Assembly: GCA_002389175.1 (NCBI GenBank)
Contig: DGNZ01000224.1
Location: 1-5,447, forward strand
Length of the DNA: 5,447 bases
From: Rhodospirillaceae bacterium UBA4479
Lineage (GTDB): Bacteria > Pseudomonadota > Alphaproteobacteria > Rhodospirillales > Casp-alpha2
Direction: 5' to 3'
Shown here: positions 1 to 4,548 of the stretch, piece after piece
How positions within the stretch are numbered: the first letter of the stretch is position 1
Layout: the number at the start of each line of letters is the position of its first letter
Position numbers and translations under genes: made by a program
The notes under the pieces: model-generated
The model's database searches: none
Told to the model about the DNA's origin: nothing
Seen by the model: the letters and a program-made list of their open reading frames with translations, nothing else

Positions 1-244
1 TGGTGCGCGATGCGACTTCTTTAACCATCTGAGCGCCCATGTTCTCGAACTTATCACTCAGTTCGATATCTTTAGCGACAGTGACACCATCTTTGGTGAT
101 ACGAGGAGCACCAAAAGACTTATCCAGAACGACGTTGCGACCCTTTGGGCCGAGCGTCACTTTTACAGCGTTTGCGAGCGTGTCGACACCTTTGAGAAGG
201 CGGTCACGCGCGTCTGAGCCAAATTTAACTTCTTTAGCAGCCAT
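1..244 (-). CDS. groEL: GroEL chaperonin, N-terminal 81 residues (cut by window edge)
   Basis: This is the large subunit of the GroEL/GroES chaperonin, the cytoplasmic ATP-driven protein-folding cage. Only the first 81 codons are in the window. The protein opens with MAAKEVKFGSDARDRLLKG, matching the conserved GroEL start. It then shows the ATP-binding segment TLGPKGRNV (about residues 30-38), ITKDGVTVAKDIEL with the metal/ATP-site Asp52, and DKFENMGAQMVKEVAS (about 64-79). The start is the ATG at 244-242, preceded by an AGGGA ribosome binding site that begins right at the groES stop. The gap to groES is 14 bp, so the two genes are co-transcribed from the CIRCE-controlled promoter. Nothing in this part departs from the family, and no frameshift is visible. 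Identification is from recognised conserved sequence. The remaining ~465 residues lie outside the window. Confidence 0.98.
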   Translation of the reverse strand, partial: MAAKEVKFGSDARDRLLKGVDTLANAVKVTLGPKGRNVVLDKSFGAPRITKDGVTVAKDIELSDKFENMGAQMVKEVASRT

Positions 245-258
245 GGTTCAAAATCCCT

Positions 259-573
259 TTACGCAGCTTTTTTCTTTTTCGCTGACTTCACGATCACACC
301 GAGAATGTCAGACTCTTTCATGATCAACAGGTCTTCGCCGTCGATCTTTACTTCAGTACCGGACCACTTGCCGAACAGGACAAAGTCGCCTGCTACAACG
401 TCGAGTGCTGTGACTGTGCCATCATCAGCTTTGTGACCGGATCCAACAGCGACGATTTCGCCTTCCATTGGCTTTTCCTGCGCTGTGTCGGGAATGATGA
501 TCCCGCCTGCAGTTTTTTCCTCTTGCTCGACGCGCCGGACCAGCACGCGATCATGCAAAGGTCTAAATTTCAT
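259..573 (-). CDS. groES: GroES co-chaperonin
   Basis: GroES forms the heptameric lid of the GroEL cage in the cytoplasm. The 104-residue product begins MKFRPLHDRVLVRR, the family's N-terminal beta strand. The GroEL-binding mobile loop follows at about residues 17-32 (EKTAGGIIIPDT, with the hydrophobic III tripeptide). The core includes GEIVAVGSG, then FGKWSGTEVKIDGEDLL and MKESDILGVI. Typical GroES is 95-97 residues; this one continues with a short lysine-rich tail, KSAKKKKAA. The start is the ATG at 573-571, with a strong AAGGAGG ribosome binding site at 586-580 and a 6-nt spacer. It is first in the operon, followed by groEL 14 bp downstream. The CIRCE element about 40 bp upstream implies HrcA repression relieved by heat. 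Confidence 0.98.
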   Translation of the reverse strand: MKFRPLHDRVLVRRVEQEEKTAGGIIIPDTAQEKPMEGEIVAVGSGHKADDGTVTALDVVAGDFVLFGKWSGTEVKIDGEDLLIMKESDILGVIVKSAKKKKAA

Positions 574-575
574 AG

Positions 576-596
576 CGTTCCTCCTTCAAGCGAACG
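576..596 (-). promoter_or_regulatory. groES ribosome binding site with flanking short inverted repeat
   Basis: The Shine-Dalgarno sequence AAGGAGG (586-580) is close to ideal. It lies mostly in the 11-nt loop of a possible small hairpin, arms CGTTC (596-592) and GAACG (580-576) on the mRNA strand. The stem is only 5 bp, so it may have no function. It is recorded because a heat-shock gene with its ribosome site in a weak stem-loop could show temperature-dependent translation. The ribosome site itself is certain; the hairpin is inference. Confidence 0.5.
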
Positions 597-611
597 TGTG
601 TATTTAAGTTG

Positions 612-638
612 TTAGCACTCTCACCTTGTGAGTGCTAC
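612..638 (-). promoter_or_regulatory. CIRCE operator (HrcA binding site) upstream of groESL
   Basis: CIRCE is the inverted repeat TTAGCACTC-N9-GAGTGCTAA bound by the heat-labile repressor HrcA. Here the plus strand reads TTAGCACTC (612-620), a 9-nt spacer, then GAGTGCTAC (630-638), so only the last base departs from consensus. Arm length and spacer are exactly canonical. It lies 39 bp upstream of the groES start and directly downstream of the predicted -10. HrcA bound here would overlap the transcription start, and the element would also lie at the 5' end of the mRNA. hrcA itself is not in the window. Confidence 0.95.
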
Positions 639-642
639 GCGG

Positions 643-670
643 TATGTAACCCGTCCTCGACGTAGGTCAA
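643..670 (-). promoter_or_regulatory. Predicted groESL promoter
   Basis: On the minus strand a -35-like TTGACC (670-665), preceded by CC and then CTTGAC in register, is followed after 16 nt by a -10-like TACATA (648-643). CTTGAC with a weak -10 is a common housekeeping promoter form in Alphaproteobacteria. It can also resemble an RpoH promoter, so the sigma factor cannot be settled by eye. The predicted start falls inside the CIRCE element, which fits repression by HrcA. No transcript data are available. Confidence 0.6.
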
Positions 671-710
671 GGGTTTCGCGATGGAATTTTTCGGACGCTG
701 AACGATTATT

Positions 711-740
711 TTAGCAGCACTTTGCCTCAATGGCTGCTAA
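711..740. repeat. Inverted repeat, 8-bp perfect arms, CIRCE-like ends
   Basis: TTAGCAGC (711-718) and GCTGCTAA (733-740) are perfect reverse complements with a 14-nt spacer, in the non-coding gap between divergent groES and usg. The outer six bases of each arm (TTAGCA / TGCTAA) equal the outer bases of CIRCE, but the separation is 18 nt instead of 15 and the inner arm bases differ. It could be an operator for usg, a degenerate CIRCE, or an RNA stem-loop in a long usg leader. Nothing is transcribed into it on the plus strand from a visible upstream gene, so a terminator role is less likely. Confidence 0.6.
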
Positions 741-814
741 TGCATTGTTTTTAATATATTTTTTATTGCGAAATGAGAATATTCCTCGCAGACTGAATGC
801 ATCTTTAATGTTTC

Positions 815-818
815 GAGG
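815..818 (+). promoter_or_regulatory. Ribosome binding site that sets the usg start
   Basis: GAGG lies 7 nt before the ATG at 826. The in-frame ATGs at 730 and 808 have no comparable site, and the residues they would add do not belong to the Usg family. This decides the start at 826. Confidence 0.7.
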
Positions 819-825
819 TAAGCAT

Positions 826-1116
826 ATGAAAGAAAGAAAGACTGGCTCCAACGAGAGTTCACTTCAGCGTCAATTAAATGGCTACAGGCTGACGACGGCA
901 GAAATCATCTACCATCTGCCGGACCACCCTCAGCTTTTGCAGGAATTTATTTGGCAACAACATGATATAGCGCCCAATTTCCCAGAATTGCGGCGCTTTT
1001 TGCATTTTTGGGAAACCAAAATTGAAGGCAAATTACATTCGGTAAAAGTCGCATCGGCGAAATTGATCACACCTGGTGAGATCAAAAACGCCGATGGAAT
1101 GTTCGCGATAAACTAA
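826..1116 (+). CDS. usg: Usg family protein
   Basis: This is a 96-residue cytoplasmic protein of the Usg family, named from a gene beside the Caulobacter trp genes. Its biochemical function is not established, and a link to tryptophan-operon expression has been suggested. The diagnostic block starts near residue 19: GYRLTTAEIIYHLPDHPQLL, then QEFIWQQHDIAPNFPELRRF, LHFWETKIEGKLHSVKVA and a closing AKLITPGEI. This covers the whole usual family length. The first 18 residues (MKERKTGSNESSLQRQLN) are polar and variable. No signal peptide or membrane segment is seen. The frame stays open back to an ATG at 730, but the ATG at 826 has the ribosome site and the family-like length. It is divergent from groESL and converges on rpoH with a 9-bp gap. 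No trp gene is nearby. Confidence 0.88.
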   Translation: MKERKTGSNESSLQRQLNGYRLTTAEIIYHLPDHPQLLQEFIWQQHDIAPNFPELRRFLHFWETKIEGKLHSVKVASAKLITPGEIKNADGMFAIN

Positions 1117-1125
1117 AATCGCAGT

Positions 1126-1992
1126 TTAGGCAGCCAACTCGGCTTGCATTGCCTTTTGGACTTTTTCAAAGGCGCGGACTTCAAGCTGTCTAACGCGTTC
1201 ACGACTAATGCCGTATTGCTGGCCGAGTTCCTCTAGGGTGATTGGGTCATCCTTAAGGCGCCGTTCTATCAGAATGTGTTTTTCACGCTCTGGCAGGTCA
1301 CCCATTGCACGGGTCAGCATTTCTGAACGGAATGAGAATTCCTCTGATTCGCCAACCAGCGACTCAGGGCTTGGGCGATCATCGACCAGCGTATCCTGGA
1401 ACTCTGCGCCTTCTTCAACTTGGGACAAAGGCGTGTTCAGCGAAAAATCACGCGCGTGCATCCGTCGGTTCATGTGTTGAACCTCTTTTTCGGTTGCGTT
1501 CAATGTCTCAGCCAACTGCTGTGTTTGTTCGCCGCTCAATTCCCCGTTGTCGAAGATCTGCAATTTATTTTTTGTTCGCCGAAGAGAGAAGAACAGCTTC
1601 TTCTGAGACGACACTGTCCCCATCTTGACCATTGACCAGGATTTCAGAACGTATTCTGTGATCGATGCCTTGATCCACCAAATCGCATAGGTGGAGAGAC
1701 GGAATCCACGGTCGGGATCAAATTTCTTGACCGCTTTCATCAATCCAATGCTTCCCTCTGAGACCAGGTCCGCGACCGGTAAACCGTAACCGCGGTAACC
1801 CATTGCGATTTTCGCGACCAGTCGCAGGTGAGACGTCACCAACTGATGCGCCGCATCAACGTCTCCGGTATCGCGGAGACGGCATGCCAACATGAACTCT
1901 TGTTCCTTCTCGAGAATTGGGTATTTCCAAACATCTCTGAGGTACTTTGAGAGTCCACCTTCTTCGGTAATCGATGGGAGTGTTGTAGCCAT
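1126..1992 (-). CDS. rpoH: RNA polymerase heat-shock sigma factor RpoH (sigma-32)
   Basis: RpoH directs RNA polymerase to heat-shock promoters for chaperones and proteases. The 288-residue length is normal for the family. Region 1.2/2 spans about 15-121 and includes SHLRLVAKIAMGYRGYGLP and DLVSEGSIGLMKAVKKFDPD. The region 2.3-2.4 segment FRLSTYAIWWIKASI follows at about 97-111. The RpoH-specific box is at 130-139, QKKLFFSLRR; most relatives I recall have Asn where Ser136 stands here. Region 4.2 carries the helix-turn-helix ITLEELGQQYGISRERVRQL (251-270). The start is the ATG at 1992-1990 with an AAGGA site 7-8 nt upstream. The gene converges with usg, and its own promoter probably lies near 2213-2242. 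groESL, a likely target operon, begins some 550 bp beyond its stop. RpoH activity is usually controlled after transcription by DnaK and proteases; no mRNA thermometer could be recognised here. Confidence 0.97.
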   Translation of the reverse strand: MATTLPSITEEGGLSKYLRDVWKYPILEKEQEFMLACRLRDTGDVDAAHQLVTSHLRLVAKIAMGYRGYGLPVADLVSEGSIGLMKAVKKFDPDRGFRLSTYAIWWIKASITEYVLKSWSMVKMGTVSSQKKLFFSLRRTKNKLQIFDNGELSGEQTQQLAETLNATEKEVQHMNRRMHARDFSLNTPLSQVEEGAEFQDTLVDDRPSPESLVGESEEFSFRSEMLTRAMGDLPEREKHILIERRLKDDPITLEELGQQYGISRERVRQLEVRAFEKVQKAMQAELAA

Positions 1993-2082
1993 GATCTTAT
2001 CCTTTCCCTACGTCTTCGGCCTTAGAGCACCGACATCGTCGAACGCACAGAAGCACTGCAATAGCGCTTAGTAGATAGAGAG

Positions 2083-2115
2083 TTAACTTGTGAGTTTACG
2101 CGTCTGGTAGGTCAT
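2083..2115 (-). CDS. Possible 10-codon upstream open frame in the rpoH leader
   Basis: The minus strand reads ATG to TAA as MTYQTRKLTS, with GAGG (2124-2121) 5 nt before the ATG. An even shorter frame, ATG AGG CCC CGA TGA (2126-2112), overlaps its start. If transcription begins near 2206 these lie in the rpoH leader about 90-120 nt before the rpoH start, where translation could affect rpoH expression. Such short frames arise easily by chance and I know no homologue. This is a speculative call. Confidence 0.15.
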   Translation of the reverse strand: MTYQTRKLTS

Positions 2116-2212
2116 CGGGGCCTCATCCTCTGCTTGAGCAACGTAGCCAATGTTGGTTCACAAATGTCAAACCGTGTGAGAGCCTCTTAATGAGCACCCT
2201 CAATCTATGTAT

Positions 2213-2242
2213 ATGATACCTATAACCAAGGTGATAGGTCAA
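2213..2242 (-). promoter_or_regulatory. Predicted rpoH promoter
   Basis: On the minus strand CTTGACC gives a -35-like TTGACC (2242-2237). After an 18-nt spacer comes TATCAT (2218-2213), which matches the -10 consensus at five of six positions. It shares the CTTGACC -35 with the groESL promoter in this window. The predicted start near 2206 would give a leader of roughly 210 nt. A heat-inducible RpoH-type promoter motif was looked for here and not found. Confidence 0.5.
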
Positions 2243-2285
2243 GTATTAGCAGCAGCGAGAATCACTACATTACATAAGTTTAATC

Positions 2286-2303
2286 TAAGTTATCAGTAAC
2301 TTA
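2286..2303 (-). repeat. Inverted repeat overlapping the stop of the ATP-grasp gene
   Basis: TAAGTTA (2286-2292) and TAACTTA (2297-2303) are perfect 7-bp arms around a 4-nt loop. The stop codon TAA is the first part of the stem on the transcribed strand. The stem has only one G-C pair and no U-run follows, so it is at best a weak terminator or an mRNA 3'-end structure. Confidence 0.45.
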
Positions 2304-3254
2304 ACTCGCTTTTAAAAGCTGCTCCGCAACTCCAGATTCAGTTGCAAGCTGATCTGTAAGATACGCTGCCAACCTTCCCATCCCGAATTTTCCGGCAACA
2401 GTCTCAGCGTCAGGATTATAATTTGTATTGGTATTGATATCGTAGGCAAACAGCTCGCCAGCCTCGTTCCGGATAAACTCAACACCAGCAACTTTAACGC
2501 CATTTTGGGCTAAAACGGCTTCGACAGCACGAATGACATCAAAACCTAATCCAGCATCGCCGTCCAAAATACGAAATGTAGGCCCAGTGGTATCGCCAGG
2601 GATCTGGCACACATCCGCCGGACAGAGTTCGAAGCCATCAGAAGTATCCACCCGAACAGCATAGAAGAATTTACCGCCAATGAACTCTGCACGAGTGATA
2701 GAGCGGTCTGGTGCGTAAATATACTCTTGCACCATCGAAATACCATCTACTGGCGCTTCGTAGTTTGGAGCCTTGATGTATGCTTCGAGTTGCGCGCGAT
2801 CTTCAAACAACTGAACACCATCGCCTTTTCCGCCCCTATTAGGCTTCAGGATCATAGGCTCATCACCAAATGCCTCAGAAGCCTCCAAAATAGCCTCTGA
2901 GCCAACCGCAACGACCGTACGCGGTGTCTGGATGCCACCAGCGCGAAGTATTTGGTATTGAGCTGCCTTATTTATCTCTAAGGCCAATGCACGGCTATCA
3001 TTCACGATTGTGCGTCCATGTGCTTCTAACCATGTCAGCACGACTGCAGCATATTCAGGCGAAAAACGATGATCCCGCGTATAAGACGACGCACTCATTC
3101 GGTTATAGAAGATACCTTCAGGCGGCACATCATCAATCGGTACCGTGCCCTGGACCAACGACCATTCTTCATAGGGCGTGTTTAGCGCCTCTAACTGCTT
3201 GCGCAATGGTGCTACCCATTCGCCATTCTCGTGAATAATATAAACTTTAGTCAT
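2301..3254 (-). CDS. RimK-type ATP-grasp ligase, substrate unknown
   Basis: ATP-grasp enzymes join a carboxylate to an amine or thiol through an acyl-phosphate; RimK and glutathione synthetase are relatives. The 317-residue product has an N-terminal domain (1-85) with NRMSASSYTRDH at 51-62. An ATP-grasp fold follows: NDSRALALEINKAAQ (85-99) and GIQTPRT (107-113). The phosphate-loop segment MILKPNRGGKGDGV is at 134-147, with nucleotide Lys137. VQEYI (175-179) is the adenine-pocket strand. VEFIRNEAGELFAYDINTNT (258-277) supplies the metal ligands Glu259, Asp272 and Asn274. All expected catalytic elements are present, so it should be active. It has no signal peptide and is cytoplasmic. A GTG at 3257 is in frame, but the GAGG at 3264-3261 is 6 nt from the ATG and only 3 nt from the GTG, so the ATG is preferred. 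It is probably monocistronic. The family resembles proteins annotated alpha-L-glutamate ligase, but no substrate can be read from sequence. Confidence 0.88.
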   Translation of the reverse strand: MTKVYIIHENGEWVAPLRKQLEALNTPYEEWSLVQGTVPIDDVPPEGIFYNRMSASSYTRDHRFSPEYAAVVLTWLEAHGRTIVNDSRALALEINKAAQYQILRAGGIQTPRTVVAVGSEAILEASEAFGDEPMILKPNRGGKGDGVQLFEDRAQLEAYIKAPNYEAPVDGISMVQEYIYAPDRSITRAEFIGGKFFYAVRVDTSDGFELCPADVCQIPGDTTGPTFRILDGDAGLGFDVIRAVEAVLAQNGVKVAGVEFIRNEAGELFAYDINTNTNYNPDAETVAGKFGMGRLAAYLTDQLATESGVAEQLLKAS

Positions 3255-3257
3255 CAC

Positions 3258-3366
3258 GCACCTCGTGCATTCAAATCCGTTAAAATGTAAATTGTTAAAT
3301 TGTATATAGATATAGTGTGCAATATTTAAAATTACATTTTTTTAGTGTTATTTATGCACAATAAAA
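3258..3366. promoter_or_regulatory. AT-rich promoter region of the ATP-grasp gene
   Basis: This gap lies between the mlaA terminator and the ATP-grasp start and is strikingly AT-rich, especially 3281-3350. Several -10-like hexamers occur on the minus strand (for example TATATC, TATATA and TTTAAC). One possible pairing is TTGCAC (3323-3318) with TTTAAC after 17 nt, but it is not compelling. An imperfect inverted repeat lies at 3299-3323 (ATTGTATA / TGTGCAAT). A perfect DnaA-box sequence, TTATGCACA, sits at 3352-3360 on the plus strand. The terminator upstream means the ATP-grasp gene must have its own promoter here. Confidence 0.5.
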
Positions 3367-3385
3367 AAGGCTGTAAAACAGCCCT
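3361..3385 (-). terminator. Rho-independent terminator of mlaA
   Basis: On the minus strand the arms AGGGCTG (3385-3379) and CAGCCTT (3373-3367) pair with one G-U. The loop is TTTTA, and the stem runs into a T-tract (3368-3363). It begins 12 nt after the mlaA stop. Stem, loop and T-tract position fit an intrinsic terminator, which separates mlaA from the ATP-grasp gene downstream on the same strand. Confidence 0.88.
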
Positions 3386-3397
3386 TCTCATTTTGGC

Positions 3398-4330
3398 TTA
3401 CTTGACGCCGGCTATGCCGTCTGTTTCTAGCCCGTAGTTAAGATCGTAATTTGGAATTTGTGGCAAGTCATCGCTGTTACCATTCGATATCTGCGTCGCA
3501 CGGCGCTGACGATACAAGCTTCGAATCGCCGCATAGTAATCAACGGACGTCTTTTTGATCTGCCGAAGTTCACCAACAATCCCAGCGTACTCATCTACGG
3601 CGCTCACACCTGTGCGCGACCAACGCGCTGCATCGCGATCCGTATTGGAAAGATACAGCCCGAGTGGGTCAAAATATGGATCTACCAGAAAGCGGCCAAC
3701 AGCATCACGCGGGTTAGATGGCCCCAACAGTGGCAATACGAGATAGAACCCCTCACCTACACCGTACGATCCCATGGTCTGACCGAAATCTTCTTTGTGT
3801 TCTTCGAGGCCAATGCCTGCTGCAACGTCAGCGATACCGCCCATGCCTGCGACAGTATTCACAACAAACCGACCTGCGATCAGCATCGCGCGATCAACTT
3901 CAAGCTGAAGCAGATTATTCACTAACGAAACAGGCGAAGAAATATGGTCCAAAAAATTGCTAATGGCCATTCTCAAAGTGTTCGGCAAGTAGCTGTTGTA
4001 TGCATCTGCAATTGGGTCCAACAGCAATCCATAAACGAATTCATTAAAACCAAATATAGCCCGGTTAACGGGCTCAAGCGGATCGTTCACATCATCTTTT
4101 TCGGCTTGTGCGAGCAAGTGTGTGGAGGTATCCGCAAGCAACAGCGGCACAGCGTCTTCAGTGAACAAAGGCCCATCCGCAAAGTTGCTATCGATCAGCA
4201 AGTTTGGATAGGCGGAACCACCAAATGGATCCAAGTCTGCTGGATCATCTGCATGTGCGGATGACACAACAAGAAACGCACCAAAAAATGTGGCCACAGT
4301 CGCTTTAATTATAGGTCTGAAGGTCTTCAT
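3398..4330 (-). CDS. mlaA: MlaA/VacJ family protein lacking a lipidation cysteine
   Basis: MlaA is the outer-membrane part of the Mla system; it removes misplaced phospholipid from the outer leaflet and hands it to MlaC. The 310-residue product has a signal peptide (1-27, hydrophobic core then SSAHA|DD). A low-complexity acidic linker follows at about 28-81. The family signature NDPLEPVNRAIFGFNEFV starts near 82. Later blocks include SPVSLVNNLLQ (132-142), GRFVVNTVAGMGGIADVA (153-170), DFGQTMGSYGVGEGFYLVLP (181-200) and DYYAAIRSLYRQRR (264-277). There is no cysteine anywhere in these 310 residues, so it cannot be a lipoprotein like E. coli MlaA. The start at 4330 is chosen because the signal peptide begins there. 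Its GGAG site (4347-4344) is 13 nt away, which is long, and the frame is open upstream to an ATG at 4465. The gene is divergent from mlaC and followed by a terminator. Confidence 0.9.
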   Translation of the reverse strand: MKTFRPIIKATVATFFGAFLVVSSAHADDPADLDPFGGSAYPNLLIDSNFADGPLFTEDAVPLLLADTSTHLLAQAEKDDVNDPLEPVNRAIFGFNEFVYGLLLDPIADAYNSYLPNTLRMAISNFLDHISSPVSLVNNLLQLEVDRAMLIAGRFVVNTVAGMGGIADVAAGIGLEEHKEDFGQTMGSYGVGEGFYLVLPLLGPSNPRDAVGRFLVDPYFDPLGLYLSNTDRDAARWSRTGVSAVDEYAGIVGELRQIKKTSVDYYAAIRSLYRQRRATQISNGNSDDLPQIPNYDLNYGLETDGIAGVK

Positions 4331-4548
4331 CGGTATCGAAAAACTCCGGCGGGCCCAATGCAAAAAACAGAGCGCCCAAATTAGGGCATCTTCGACTCTC
4401 TTTGTACCCGGAGAAACCATCAAGGGGCAACATCGTTTGTGACCTTTTCCCCATAAGTGTGACATTTTTACAAACCCTGTTTTAAAACATTCATTTAAGT
4501 CTAATATGCTGAAACTAATCTGACAGTAATCCTGGAGAGTTTAATTAA
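4331..4548. promoter_or_regulatory. Divergent mlaA-mlaC control region
   Basis: This 218-bp gap must hold promoters for mlaA (minus) and mlaC (plus). A perfect 12-bp palindrome, TGTTTTAAAACA, lies at 4478-4489, about 60 bp before the mlaC start. A weak plus-strand promoter candidate is GTGACA (4459-4464) with TTTAAA after 16 nt, which overlaps that palindrome. No good minus-strand promoter was identified. The mlaA frame remains open through 4331-4465, but the encoded residues do not look like a family extension. Confidence 0.45.

Larger units (their letters stand above)
1993..2300. other. Non-coding region: rpoH leader and promoter
   Basis: This 308-bp gap lies between rpoH and the ATP-grasp gene, both on the minus strand. 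It contains the rpoH ribosome site (within 1999-2007), a predicted promoter at 2213-2242, and a possible leader of about 210 nt. In that leader a 10-codon minus-strand open frame with its own GAGG site can be read (2115-2083). A short AT-rich inverted repeat marks the far end at 2286-2303. A second -35-like TTGACA (2170-2165) has no good -10. I see no RNA gene and no recognisable protein remnant. Confidence 0.7.

Noticed and set aside
730..825. Upstream in-frame ATGs (730, 808) as the start of usg
   Set aside because: No good ribosome site precedes them, and the added residues (hydrophobic then basic) are unlike Usg proteins. GAGG at 815-818 supports the ATG at 826.
1105..1122. GCGAT...ATCGC hairpin at the usg-rpoH junction as a shared terminator
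   Set aside because: The stem is only 5 bp with an 8-nt loop and no T-run follows on either strand.
1208..1635. Plus-strand open frames opposite rpoH
   Set aside because: They lie antisense to a clearly conserved sigma factor gene, have no recognisable domains, and are explained by its codon pattern.
1993..2060. RNA thermometer or riboswitch sequestering the rpoH ribosome site
   Set aside because: I looked for leader sequence complementary to GGGAAAGGAT and found none nearby; only 4-bp stems could be drawn.
2165..2170. TTGACA on the minus strand as the main rpoH -35
   Set aside because: The hexamer is perfect, but at 16-18 nt spacing only GCTACG-like sequence is found, a poor -10. The promoter at 2213-2242 is better overall.
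3255..3257. GTG at 3257 as the start of the ATP-grasp gene
   Set aside because: The GAGG site is only 3 nt from the GTG but 6 nt from the next codon, an ATG. The ATG gives normal spacing and changes the protein by one residue.
3458..4264. Plus-strand open frames opposite mlaA
   Set aside because: They overlap a recognised MlaA coding region on the other strand and show no family features. The same applies to the antisense frames opposite groES, the ATP-grasp gene and mlaC.
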